Of a stretch of 64,000 bases of DNA, positions 40,946 to 49,174 are shown piece after piece (within the stretch, counting starts at the first letter, position 1; every line of letters begins with the position of its first letter). Position numbers and translations under genes: made by a program. The notes under the pieces were generated by a model. The model worked only from the letters and a program-made list of their open reading frames with translations. It made no database searches and was not told where the DNA came from. Source of the DNA: Amycolatopsis coloradensis (lineage in GTDB: Bacteria > Actinomycetota > Actinomycetes > Mycobacteriales > Pseudonocardiaceae); the NCBI RefSeq assembly GCF_037997115.1, contig NZ_CP150484.1, positions 6,468,228 to 6,532,227 of the forward strand. The letters are read 5' to 3'.

Positions 40946-42355
40946 TCACCTGCGGCGTGTCACCCACCAGAGCCGCGCTCCCAGCACCGCCGCGACCGCG
41001 GCCGCGGCGGTGAGCCACCAGAACGTCGCCCGGAACGCCGCGTCCGCGCCCGCGGGCAGCAGGTTGGCCAGGACGACGGCGAACAGGGCCGTCCCGGCGG
41101 CTCCCCCGACCCGGCTGACGATGTTGATCTGCGCGGCCGCGTCGGGCAACTGATCCTTGGTGACGGCCGCATATCCGGCCGTCGTCGCGGGCATCAGCAG
41201 GAACGCGACGGCGATTCCCCTGGCCAGCAACAGGATCTGCACGACAAGGCCGTCCGGCGGGAAACCGCCGATGGCGAAGGGGACGGTGGTGGCGAGCGTC
41301 GCGACACTTCCCCAGGCGGCGACCAGGCCCGCGCCGTAGCGGTCGGTGAGCGCACCGGAGATCGGCAGCGCGATCGCCGAGCCGACCCCGAGCCCCATCA
41401 GCAGCAGCCCCGTCTCGACGACCCCGCTCCCGCCCAGCACCTGGAAGTACAGCGGCAGCAGGAAAAGCGCGCCGAACAACGCCGGTGCGGCGAAGAAGGA
41501 CAGAGCGACCGCCGCGGTGTAGACGCGGCTCCGGAACAACGTCAGGTCCAGTACCGGGTTCGCCCGGCCCCACGAACGCCGGACGAACAGCGCCAGCAGC
41601 ACGAACCCCGCCACGAGCGGCAGCAGCACTCCGGCGCCGAATTCTTCGCCGCCTTCGCCCCAGGTGGTGAGGCCGTACAGCAGTGCCGGGATTCCCGCGC
41701 TCACCAGGACGAAGCCGAGCCAGTCGGGCCGGGTCGCCGCGCCCTTCTCGCCGCGAGGCACCAGCTTCAGCCCGAGCGTCAACGCGATCACACCGACCGG
41801 GATGTTGATCAGGAACAGCCACTCCCACGAGAGACCGCGCAGCAGGACACCGCCGAGGACCGGACCGAACGTCGGGCCGACGCTCATCACGATGCCCAGC
41901 GTCCCCATGACACGGCCGAGCCGGGCGGGCCCGACCGCTTGGCCGAGCACCGTTTGCCCGGCGGGCAGGAGCAGTCCGGCGGCGAGGCCCTGCAGCACCC
42001 GCAGCCCGATCAGCCAGCCGATGTTCCCGGCAAGCGCGCACAGCACCGAAGCGACGGTGAACGCCGCCAGCGAAGCCAGCCAGACCCTGCCCGCGCCGAA
42101 GCGGCGGCTGAGCCAGCCGCACAACGGCAGCGCGACCGCCAGCGCGACCAGGTACGCGGTGAAAACCCATTGCACGGAGGCGATTCCGGCGCCGAGTTCA
42201 CGGGTGAGTGTCTCTGCCCCCACCGCGAGGACCGTGGTGTCCAGCATGGTCATGAACGCGCCGAGCACGATCACCCAGGCCATCCGCCAGGCCTCGGCCG
42301 GAACCTTGTCCGGCGGCGGAACCGCTTTCGCCCGCCGTTCCAGCGAAACAGCCAT
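40946..42355 (-). CDS. DHA2-type MFS drug exporter (14 segments)
   Basis: This 469-residue EmrB/QacA-like transporter begins with MAWVIVLGAFMTMLDTTVLAVG (motif LDxTxVxxA variant) and has loop motif GWLSRRFGAGRVW and the antiporter motif C region GPTFGPVLGGVL. It probably exports hydrophobic drugs by proton antiport. ATG 42355 has GAGGAGAAC upstream. No TetR regulator is adjacent. Confidence 0.92.
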   Translation of the reverse strand: MAVSLERRAKAVPPPDKVPAEAWRMAWVIVLGAFMTMLDTTVLAVGAETLTRELGAGIASVQWVFTAYLVALAVALPLCGWLSRRFGAGRVWLASLAAFTVASVLCALAGNIGWLIGLRVLQGLAAGLLLPAGQTVLGQAVGPARLGRVMGTLGIVMSVGPTFGPVLGGVLLRGLSWEWLFLINIPVGVIALTLGLKLVPRGEKGAATRPDWLGFVLVSAGIPALLYGLTTWGEGGEEFGAGVLLPLVAGFVLLALFVRRSWGRANPVLDLTLFRSRVYTAAVALSFFAAPALFGALFLLPLYFQVLGGSGVVETGLLLMGLGVGSAIALPISGALTDRYGAGLVAAWGSVATLATTVPFAIGGFPPDGLVVQILLLARGIAVAFLLMPATTAGYAAVTKDQLPDAAAQINIVSRVGGAAGTALFAVVLANLLPAGADAAFRATFWWLTAAAAVAAVLGARLWWVTRRR

Positions 42356-42445
42356 CGGAGTGTTCTCCTCACGTGCCCCAGGGATCTTGACCTGGCCCAC
42401 GCTAAGACCTCGACTTAACTCAAGGTCAAGCGAAGAACGCTTCGA

Positions 42446-42913
42446 TCACTTCGGCGGACGCTGCCGAGGGGAGAGCTTGGTGAGCGCCAACTTCTCCAGC
42501 CGGCTCGAGATCTCCGCGATGCCGGCGTCGAACCGGTCCAGGTCCACGCCCTTGGCGGCCAGCTCCTCGCGAACGTGCTTCTCGACCTTCGCCCAGTCGT
42601 TGCGGTACTCGGTGGCGAGTTCCTTCCACGGCACACCGGCCAGCCCGGCGGTGAGGCCGCTGTCGTAGGCGAGCACGCCGCGCTCCATCAGGTACGCGAT
42701 GCCCGGGTACCCGAGATAGCCCTGCCAGTAGGACCCGTTGTCGTTGGCCGTGATCGACCCCGCCGCCGGATCATGGCGGACGTCGTACGTCTTCGCCTTG
42801 TCCGACGACGCGACCCGCGCGGTGTCGCCGTCGATCTCGACCCGCCCGTCGGCGACCGCGCCGAGTGCCTCGTAGATCTTGATGACCGGGGACGGCTTCC
42901 AGTCCGCGGCCAC
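42446..42913 (-). CDS. Protein of unknown function, coupled to DUF1905
   Basis: This 155-residue soluble protein starts at GTG 42913, directly after the TGA of the DUF1905 gene (TGAGTG). It opens with KIYEALGAVADGRVEIDGDTARVASSDKAKTYDV, continues with NGSYWQGYLGYPGIAYLMERGVL, and ends in an amphipathic helical tail (WAKVEKHVREELAAKGVDLDRF). I recognise no family. Its translation is very likely coupled to the DUF1905 gene, so the two may form a functional pair. Confidence 0.7.
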   Translation of the reverse strand: MAADWKPSPVIKIYEALGAVADGRVEIDGDTARVASSDKAKTYDVRHDPAAGSITANDNGSYWQGYLGYPGIAYLMERGVLAYDSGLTAGLAGVPWKELATEYRNDWAKVEKHVREELAAKGVDLDRFDAGIAEISSRLEKLALTKLSPRQRPPK

Positions 42914-43183
42914 TCAGCCCTCCAGCCGTTCGAGCAGGACGACCTCCACCGTGTCACCCTCCTCCTTGCCGATCGCCTTGCGCACATCGGCCTTCACCGG
43001 GAGCTTGTGGGTGCCGTCGCCCAGCGCCATGAACGAGCTCCGGAACGGATGCCCGTCGATGGTGCCGCGGACCTTCACCAGCCCCTTGGTGCCGAAGAAC
43101 TCGGCGGAGCCGGGCATGACCACGTACGTCCAGCCGCCCTTCTCCGGGCTCTTGACCAGCGTCGCGGTGAACCGTTTGTCCAT
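42914..43183 (-). CDS. DUF1905 domain protein
   Basis: This 89-residue beta-rich protein matches DUF1905: [69 protein letters not shown]. In other genomes this domain often precedes a YdeI-like segment. The role is unknown. Its stop abuts the start of the next gene (TGAGTG). ATG 43183 is chosen because homology begins there. Confidence 0.88.
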   Translation of the reverse strand: MDKRFTATLVKSPEKGGWTYVVMPGSAEFFGTKGLVKVRGTIDGHPFRSSFMALGDGTHKLPVKADVRKAIGKEEGDTVEVVLLERLEG

Positions 43184-43221
43184 GGGGGCACCATACGGCA
43201 GGGCACCGACGAAACGGTCTT

Positions 43222-43728
43222 TCACAGTGCGACACGGATGCGCACCCGGCGGCCGACGTCACGGGCCCACGCCCGGATCGACGGCCAGTCCCGGAAGTCG
43301 CCCGCCCACGGGCCCGCGGCCATGATCTTCCAGAACAGGCCGCTCGCGGTGGCCGGGGTGAGCCTGCCGCCGAAGGTGGCCGTCCGCTCGGCGTCGATCC
43401 TCGCGGCCAGCACGGCGACCCCCGCCGGCAGGCTCACCCGTTTGCCCGCGGCGCGCGGCCCGCACGGCCCGCTGTGGAACAGCCAGACCGGCCGGTTCCG
43501 GAGCGCCTCTTCGTGCTCGGTGAGCAGGCGCACCGCCTCCGGGCGCCAGCGCCGGTGGTACAGCGCGCTCCCGACGATCACCGCGCCGTACGGCTCGACG
43601 TCCTTGACTTCGGCCGCGTTCAGCAGCTCGGCCGTCAGACCGCTTTCGCGCAGTTCGGCGGCGATCACCTCGGCGATCTCCCTTGTCCCGCCGGACTTGC
43701 CGGCGTGGGCGACGAGCACTGCGGTCAT
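43222..43728 (-). CDS. Flavodoxin-domain protein
   Basis: This 168-residue protein begins [26 protein letters not shown], a flavodoxin-like FMN-binding start with phosphate loop [27 protein letters not shown] supplies the second FMN loop, and HSGPCGP follows. It resembles HemG-type flavodoxin-domain proteins of actinomycetes. The gene starts 88 bases downstream of the nitric oxide synthase stop on the same strand. Bacterial NOS lacks a reductase domain and uses flavodoxins, so this protein is a candidate electron donor; that link is inference. Confidence 0.85.
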   Translation of the reverse strand: MTAVLVAHAGKSGGTREIAEVIAAELRESGLTAELLNAAEVKDVEPYGAVIVGSALYHRRWRPEAVRLLTEHEEALRNRPVWLFHSGPCGPRAAGKRVSLPAGVAVLAARIDAERTATFGGRLTPATASGLFWKIMAAGPWAGDFRDWPSIRAWARDVGRRVRIRVAL

Positions 43729-43816
43729 GCCGCCATTGTCCGCGCGGCCGCCTGCCGTGCCACCGTCCAGCCCATCGACACGCCGCATTCGGCTCACCTC
43801 TTCACCCGTCGGAGCG

Positions 43817-45025
43817 CTACCCGGGAGGCAGGAACGCCGGTCTCGCCGCCGGATCGGGTTCGTCGTAGTAGCGATGGAACACGGCGGTCTGCCCGCCGGA
43901 CAGTGGCGGGACTATCCAGCTCCACTCGGCCTGGCAACGGCGTCCCGCGCGCTCCTCCTTGGCGATATGCGTGAGGAACCGCCGCGATTCGGTGTGATGG
44001 TCGGCGACGGTCACGCCCGCCGCGTCGAAGGAGTGCTGGACGGCCAGCGTCAGCTCGACGAGCGCGCGGTCGCGCCACAGGGTGCGTTCCGACTTCGTCG
44101 ACAGGCCCATCAGGTCCGCGATCACCGGCAGCAGGTCGTAGCGGTCGGTGTCGGCCAGGTTACGCGCTCCGATCTCGGTGGCGAGATACCAGCCGTTGAA
44201 CGGTGCCGCCGGGTAGGTGATCCCGCCGATGACCAGCCGCATGTCGCTGATCGCCGGTACCGCGTGCCAGCGCAGCCCGAGCCCGGCGAACCAGCGGTGG
44301 TCGGGATGCGACAGCGGGACCTCCAGCACGGCGTCCTGCGGCAGCCGGAACAGCCGCCGCTCCCCCGGCACGGACTCGATGAGCAGCGGAAGGACGTCGA
44401 ACGACCCCTTGCGCTCGGGCGGGCACCAGCCGTGCTCCCGGACGGTCTCGGTGAAGCCGGCGTAGCGCGGATCGCCCAGCACCGAGCCGTCGCTCAGCCG
44501 GTAGCCGGCGTACCGGACGAGCTGGTCGTTGTGGATCTTCGGACCGGGCCCCTCGGGACCGTCCGGCGCGAACACGGTGATGGTCGGGCGGATCCGGCCG
44601 CCCCGGGTCGCCTCCCGCAAATGGGTGACGCATTCCTCGGCGACTGCGGCGGCTCCGACGACGTCGCGCCGATCCCGCACCCTCAGCCCCTGCCAGTACA
44701 GCCTGCCGATGCACCGGGCGGAATTCCGCCAGGCCACCCGCGCGCCGAACTCGACCTCGGCCGTCGTGTGGCGGTACGTGCCGGTCGCGGCGATCTCGGC
44801 GCGGACCCGGTCGAGCCGCTCGCGGAGCCGCGTGGGCCCGCCGTCCGTTTCGGCGTGGAAGAGCTGGAGGAAGTCCTCCGCCTCGGCCACGTCCACGCTC
44901 CGTTCCCGCGGCGCCGCCTCCGGAGGCAAGCGAGGGATATCCGTCACCCGCATCGAGGCCGTCGCCACCTCCGCTTCCCGCTCTCCGAATTCGACGCCGG
45001 CACCGGCGGCGGGAACGATCACCAT
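43817..45025 (-). CDS. nos: Nitric oxide synthase oxygenase
   Basis: This 402-residue protein is a stand-alone NOS oxygenase domain. The heme thiolate motif WRNSARCIGRLYW, the substrate-site block FNGWYLATEIGARNLADTDRYD, and the C-terminal CQAEWSWIVPPLSGG are all clear. It oxidises arginine to citrulline and NO with tetrahydrobiopterin or tetrahydrofolate; the reductase domain of animal enzymes is absent. In bacteria NO serves protection against oxidative stress or, in Streptomyces TxtD, nitration. Start choice is uncertain: ATG 45025 or GTG 45022 sit immediately after GGAGGA; ATG 44953 is also possible. A flavodoxin gene follows. Confidence 0.95.
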   Translation of the reverse strand: MVIVPAAGAGVEFGEREAEVATASMRVTDIPRLPPEAAPRERSVDVAEAEDFLQLFHAETDGGPTRLRERLDRVRAEIAATGTYRHTTAEVEFGARVAWRNSARCIGRLYWQGLRVRDRRDVVGAAAVAEECVTHLREATRGGRIRPTITVFAPDGPEGPGPKIHNDQLVRYAGYRLSDGSVLGDPRYAGFTETVREHGWCPPERKGSFDVLPLLIESVPGERRLFRLPQDAVLEVPLSHPDHRWFAGLGLRWHAVPAISDMRLVIGGITYPAAPFNGWYLATEIGARNLADTDRYDLLPVIADLMGLSTKSERTLWRDRALVELTLAVQHSFDAAGVTVADHHTESRRFLTHIAKEERAGRRCQAEWSWIVPPLSGGQTAVFHRYYDEPDPAARPAFLPPG

Positions 45026-45057
45026 TCCTCCTGCACTCGGAAATGCCCGGAGGGATC

Positions 45058-45246
45058 ATGCCTGATCGGCAAGATGGCCAGGTCCGGACCAGACGAAAGA
45101 CGATACCCCACGGAAAGACGACCACGATCCTCCAAATGGCAGAAGCTTCGCCCGCGAGGATATTTCAGCAGGTGGAAAGCTTGCGGACGACAATATTTGG
45201 AATTGCGTACGACTTCGCTGGATATTCACCGAATTGCACCGCGTGA
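45058..45246 (+). CDS. Candidate 62-residue ORF in an AT-richer gap
   Basis: ATG 45058 is preceded by GGAGGG at short spacing and opens a 62-codon frame beginning MPDRQDGQVRTRRKT and ending FAGYSPNCTA. Codon use is unlike neighbours, with many A/T third bases (ata, ttt, gaa, caa). It resembles no family I know and may be non-coding. It occupies most of the 375-base gap between the divergent NOS and CobW genes, whose remaining part shows no gene. Confidence 0.25.
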   Translation: MPDRQDGQVRTRRKTIPHGKTTTILQMAEASPARIFQQVESLRTTIFGIAYDFAGYSPNCTA

Positions 45247-45400
45247 AACGATCACCTCCGGCCAAGATCACTTACGATCGTCGCTAATCACTCTTTCGAG
45301 CGTATTCGACAGCGGACTCTTCTGCACTTTCCCCGTGCCGGTGTATTGGCCCGCTCCCACCGTCGCTAGAGTGCGGGGAGCTCCGACGGAAAGGAAAATC

Positions 45401-46417
45401 GTGGTCGACAGGCGGATTCCGGTCATCCTGGTCGCGGGCTTCCTCGGCTCCGGCAAGACCACCCTGCTCAACCACCTGCTGGCCAACCGGCAGGGCGCGC
45501 GGATCGGGGTCGTGGTCAACGACTTCGGCAGTATCGCGGTCGACGCGATGGCCGTCTCCGGCCAGGTCGACACCATGATGTCCTTCGGCAACGGCTGCCT
45601 GTGCTGCGCCGTCGACGCCAGCGGGCTCGACGCCATGCTCGCGAAGCTCTCCGAGGCCGAGGCCGGGATCGACGTCATCGTGATCGAAGCCAGCGGACTC
45701 GCCGAACCGCGTGACCTCATCCGCCTGATGATCGCCAGCGAGAACCCCGTCATCGCCTACGGTGGCCTGGTCGAGCTCGTCGACGCCGCCGAGTTCGAGT
45801 CGACCAGGAAGCGGCACCCGGAGCTGGACGAGCACCTCGGGTTCGCCGACCTGGTCGTGCTCAACAAGACCGACCGGGCCGACGAGGACACCTTGGCCAA
45901 ACTGCGCGGCACGATCGACGAGATCGCGCCCGGCACGCCGGTGATCGCGACCTCCCACGGCCGGATCGACCCCACCCTGTTCTTCGACGCCCGGCCGCGC
46001 GAACGGGCGGGCCAGCTGTCGTTCGACGACCTCCGCGAGGAGGAGCACGACCACGAGCACCACTTCCACACCGCGTACGACAGCGTCGCCTTCACCACCG
46101 AACGGCCGCTGGACCCGCGACGGCTGATGGATTTCCTCGAACAGCGCCCCGGCGGGCTCTACCGGATCAAGGGTTTCCTCGACTTCGGCCCGAACGACCC
46201 GCGGTCCCGGTTCGGCCTGCACACCGTCGGCTCCTTCATCCAGCTGGACCGGTCGGCTTGGCCCGCCGGCCGGCCGCGCCGGAGCGAACTGGTGCTGATC
46301 GGCTCGGGGATCGACACCGAAGCCGTCACCGCGCGCCTCGATGCCTGCGTCGCGGACGATCCCGAGGCCGTCGACGATCGGGGCATGCTGCGCGTGCTGC
46401 GGTTCATTCAGGACTGA
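45401..46417 (+). CDS. CobW/COG0523-family GTPase metallochaperone
   Basis: This 338-residue G3E GTPase has P-loop GFLGSGKTT (residues ~11-19), the CxCC metal motif in GNGCLCC, Walker B VIVIEASGLAEP, guanine motif NKTD, a His-rich loop (EEHDHEHHFH) and the C-terminal CobW domain. Such proteins deliver Zn, Co or other metals, and are often Zur-regulated; I could not find a clear Zur box upstream. GTG 45401 has GGAAAGG upstream. It is divergent from NOS across 375 bases. Confidence 0.92.
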   Translation: MVDRRIPVILVAGFLGSGKTTLLNHLLANRQGARIGVVVNDFGSIAVDAMAVSGQVDTMMSFGNGCLCCAVDASGLDAMLAKLSEAEAGIDVIVIEASGLAEPRDLIRLMIASENPVIAYGGLVELVDAAEFESTRKRHPELDEHLGFADLVVLNKTDRADEDTLAKLRGTIDEIAPGTPVIATSHGRIDPTLFFDARPRERAGQLSFDDLREEEHDHEHHFHTAYDSVAFTTERPLDPRRLMDFLEQRPGGLYRIKGFLDFGPNDPRSRFGLHTVGSFIQLDRSAWPAGRPRRSELVLIGSGIDTEAVTARLDACVADDPEAVDDRGMLRVLRFIQD

Positions 46418-46722
46418 CACGCCGAAAGGCCGCTTTACCCGCATCGCTGCCTCGCGTGTCCAGGGCCGGATCTCCCGTGATCGGGGGCGGCTCTCGTTCC
46501 GGTGGTGAATCCCGCCTCCAAGCACGCGAGTTCCGCTCCCAGGCACGCGTGTCCTTCGCCTGGACACAGGGATCGCGATTCCCCGGCCTGCCGAGTGAGT
46601 CAGGACCGGACGTACTTTGACACGCCGAAAGGCCGAAATACCGGGAATCGCGGCGCGTCTCGTCGACACTGGCCTGCGGAAGGAATCTCGAGCTGGACCA
46701 CCTGTATCGGGAGGACAGTTCC
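46415..46722. repeat. Gap with an 18-bp direct repeat
   Basis: TGACACGCCGAAAGGCCG occurs at 46415-46432, starting at the CobW stop codon, and again at 46618-46635. The intervening 185 bases contain short alternations of ACGCGTGTCC-like and ACGCGAG sequence but no convincing gene. The unit contains the inverted repeat CGCC...GGCC(G). It may be a remnant of duplication. Confidence 0.5.
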
Positions 46723-46989
46723 ATGACGAACACCGCCGGACGCTGGTACCTGGTCGGCGCGCTGCCGGAGGACTCCCCCGCCGCGCATCTGATGACCCGC
46801 TCCGAAGACCTCCGCTATCGGCGTTCCGCCTGCGGGGACAAGGAATCCCGGCTGTGGACACCGGTGGATCTCACCACCACCGACGTCGCCCCGTGCCCCC
46901 GCTGCGCCGCGACCCTCCCCGGCCACCGGTCCACCCGCAAGGCCGAACCCGCCGCGAACACGCAACTCGCTTTCGACCTGCCGCTCTGA
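46723..46989 (+). CDS. Small protein with Cys pairs, unknown function
   Basis: This 88-residue protein starts at ATG 46723 with GGGAGGAC six bases upstream. It carries one Cys in RRSACGDKESRLW and a CPRC pair in DVAPCPRCAATLPGH, suggesting a metal-binding or zinc-ribbon-like half. The N-terminal part (GRWYLVGALPEDSPAAH) has no known motif. The stop is followed at once by the hairpin at 46997. Confidence 0.6.
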   Translation: MTNTAGRWYLVGALPEDSPAAHLMTRSEDLRYRRSACGDKESRLWTPVDLTTTDVAPCPRCAATLPGHRSTRKAEPAANTQLAFDLPL

Positions 46990-46996
46990 CTCCCCC

Positions 46997-47058
46997 GCGT
47001 TTAGTCCTCTGAATGCGATTATTGCGCGTGCAACTACCGCATTCAGAGGACTAAACGC
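46997..47058. terminator. Perfect 21-bp stem hairpin, repeat family of 5680
   Basis: The 21-base arms at 46997-47017 and 47038-47058 are exact reverse complements around a 20-base loop. The left arm differs by one base from the 21-mer at 5680-5700. The right arm overlaps the stop of the LigD polymerase gene. It is a likely bidirectional terminator built from two opposed copies of a mobile or amplified 21-mer. Confidence 0.75.
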
Positions 47059-48058
47059 TGTCTTTCTTGGCCCTGCTCGGCGCGACCCGGGGCGGCTCGT
47101 TCGGCATCTTCGGGTAGACGGGCGGCCAGGGCGCGTCCATCAGCCCGTTCGCCATGTCCTTCCTCGACAGTGCGAGCAGCGGCTCGATCGACTGTGGTTT
47201 CGTTCCCTCCCAAGGGTCTCCGCGTTCGGCGAGCCGAGCGGGCACAGTGGACAGGGTGAGCTTGTCCGGCTCGATGGTCTCCAGTTCGTCCCAGCCGATC
47301 GGTGTCGACACCTGCCCGCCGACCCTCGGCCGCACACACCACGCGCCGAACACCGTCTTGTGCGGCGCGTTCTGGTTGAAGTCGACGAACACCCGGGAGC
47401 CGCGTTCTTCCTTCCACCACTGCGCCGTCATCTCGTCCGGGTGGCGGCGTTCGAGTTCGCGGGCGAGCGCGACGGCGGCCGCCCGGACCTCGTAGCCGTC
47501 CCACTTCGGTTCCAGCGGCACATAGAGATGCAGGCCGCGCGAGCCCGAGGTCTTCAGCTGCGCGGTGATGCCCAGCTCCTCGAGCAGCGCCTTCGCCAGG
47601 ACGGCGCCATGCCGCAATTCGGGGAACCCGATCCCCGGCGACGGGTCGAGATCGACGCGGAGCTGGTCGCTGATGTCCAGCGCGTCGGCCCGGTTCGGCC
47701 AGACATGGAAACCGAGGCAGCCCTGGTTCACCGCCCAGATGATATGCGCGAGGTCCTTCGCCACGAGCGCGTCCGACGTGGTCCCGTTCGGGGTGGACAC
47801 CATCGTCGTGGTCAGCCAGCCGGGTGCGTTCTTCGGGACCCGCTTCTGGAACCACGACTTCCCGCCCGCGCCGTCGGGATAGCGTTCCAACAGCAGAGGC
47901 CTGCCGCCGAGTTGCGCCAGAAGCGGAACCGAGACCGCGCGGTAGTACTCGACGAGGTCCAGTTTGGTCTCGCCGTGCTCCGGGAAGTAGACCTTGCCCG
48001 GATTGGACACCGTGACCTCGACGCCGTCGAGGTCCAGCGTGACCGGCTCTGCCTTCAT
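47051..48058 (-). CDS. ligD: LigD polymerase domain (NHEJ primase-polymerase)
   Basis: This 335-residue archaeo-eukaryotic primase-type polymerase has NPGKVYFPEHGETKLDLVEYY at the start, metal-binding DLDP in LRVDLDPSPG, TSGSRGLHLYVPL and VFVDFNQNAPHKT. In mycobacteria this activity is one domain of LigD; here it is a separate protein, as in many actinomycetes. It fills ends during non-homologous end joining with Ku. The ATG overlaps the upstream ligase stop as ATGA. No ku gene is in the window. Confidence 0.94.
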   Translation of the reverse strand: MKAEPVTLDLDGVEVTVSNPGKVYFPEHGETKLDLVEYYRAVSVPLLAQLGGRPLLLERYPDGAGGKSWFQKRVPKNAPGWLTTTMVSTPNGTTSDALVAKDLAHIIWAVNQGCLGFHVWPNRADALDISDQLRVDLDPSPGIGFPELRHGAVLAKALLEELGITAQLKTSGSRGLHLYVPLEPKWDGYEVRAAAVALARELERRHPDEMTAQWWKEERGSRVFVDFNQNAPHKTVFGAWCVRPRVGGQVSTPIGWDELETIEPDKLTLSTVPARLAERGDPWEGTKPQSIEPLLALSRKDMANGLMDAPWPPVYPKMPNEPPRVAPSRAKKDSV

Positions 48059-49134
48059 CTTTCCCCCAGTTCGGTGAACAAAGTGGCCAGCTCGGCGGGC
48101 GGGACCTCTTCGAGCTGCGCGTACGTGCACGAGGCAGGTTCGCGGTCGGGGCGGAAGCGCACGAGCCTCCCGCCGTGGCGGAACCTGGTGCCCTCGACGT
48201 GTTCGTAGCGGACCTCGGCGACCCATTCGATGCGGAGCGGCTCCCAGCTCAGATCCTTCTGCGGCGCCCACCGGCTGCCCGCGCCCGGCATGCGGCCGCC
48301 CGCCTCCTCGTGGGTCTCGGCCCACTCGCGCCACGGATGGTTCTCCAGCGCGTTCTCCCGCAGCGGCGCGAGCTCGTCCACCAGCTCACGACGCCTCGCG
48401 GCGGTGAAACTGCTGGCCACGCCCACACTGTGCAAGACGCCTTCGTCGTTGTAGAGCCCGAGCAGCAGCGACCCGACGCCGACGCCGTCCTTGTGCCACC
48501 GGAACCCGGCGACGACGCAGTCCGCCGTCCGCTGGTGCTTGACCTTCCACATCACCCGCTTGTCCTGTTCGTACGGCGCGTCGGCGGGTTTGGCCATCAC
48601 GCCGTCGAAACCCGCGCCCTCGAACCGGGTGAACCAGTCCTGGGCGACGTCGGGATCGTCGGACAGCGGGGTGAGGTGGACCCGGGCGAACTTCGTGTCG
48701 ACGACGCCCTCGAGCAGCTTCCGCCGTTCCCCGAACGGTTCGGGCGTCAGATCCCGGTCGTCCAGCGCGAGCAGGTCGAACACCACGAAACTGGCGGGCG
48801 TCTCCTCGGCCAGTTTGTTCACCCGGGACGCCGCCGGGTGCAGGCGCAGCTGGAGCGTCTCGAAGTCGAGCCCGCCCTCGGTGACCAGCACGATCTCGCC
48901 GTCGACGACACAACGCTCGGGCAGCGCGTCCTTGAGCAGCCCGACCAGCTCGGGGAAGTACCGCGTCAGCGGCCTGTCGTTGCGCGAGCCCAGCACGACC
49001 TCGTCGCCGTCGCGGAAGACCACGCACCGGAAGCCGTCCCACTTCGGCTCGTACAGCAGCCCCGGCGTACGAGGCAGTTCGTGCACGGCCTTGGCCAGCA
49101 TCGGCTTGACGGGTGGCATCACGGGCAGTTCCAC
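48055..49134 (-). CDS. ligD: ATP-dependent DNA ligase (LigD ligase domain)
   Basis: This 359-residue ligase has motif I EPKWDGFRC with the adenylated Lys, motif III-like SFVVFDLLALDD, motif IV GFDGVMAKP and motif V WKVKHQRTADCVV, then an OB-fold. It seals breaks in end joining. The start GTG 49134 gives VELPVMPPVKPMLAKAV, the usual beginning of these ligases; ATG 49119 is possible. It forms a two-gene, translationally coupled operon with the polymerase. Confidence 0.94.
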   Translation of the reverse strand: MELPVMPPVKPMLAKAVHELPRTPGLLYEPKWDGFRCVVFRDGDEVVLGSRNDRPLTRYFPELVGLLKDALPERCVVDGEIVLVTEGGLDFETLQLRLHPAASRVNKLAEETPASFVVFDLLALDDRDLTPEPFGERRKLLEGVVDTKFARVHLTPLSDDPDVAQDWFTRFEGAGFDGVMAKPADAPYEQDKRVMWKVKHQRTADCVVAGFRWHKDGVGVGSLLLGLYNDEGVLHSVGVASSFTAARRRELVDELAPLRENALENHPWREWAETHEEAGGRMPGAGSRWAPQKDLSWEPLRIEWVAEVRYEHVEGTRFRHGGRLVRFRPDREPASCTYAQLEEVPPAELATLFTELGER

Positions 49135-49174
49135 GAGGCCGATCCTAGGCCGCGCCACCGACAGAAGCGCGGCA

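Noticed and set aside
45248-45400. Zur box upstream of the CobW GTPase
   Set aside because: I looked for a TGAAAATGATTTTCA-like palindrome and found only weak partial matches.
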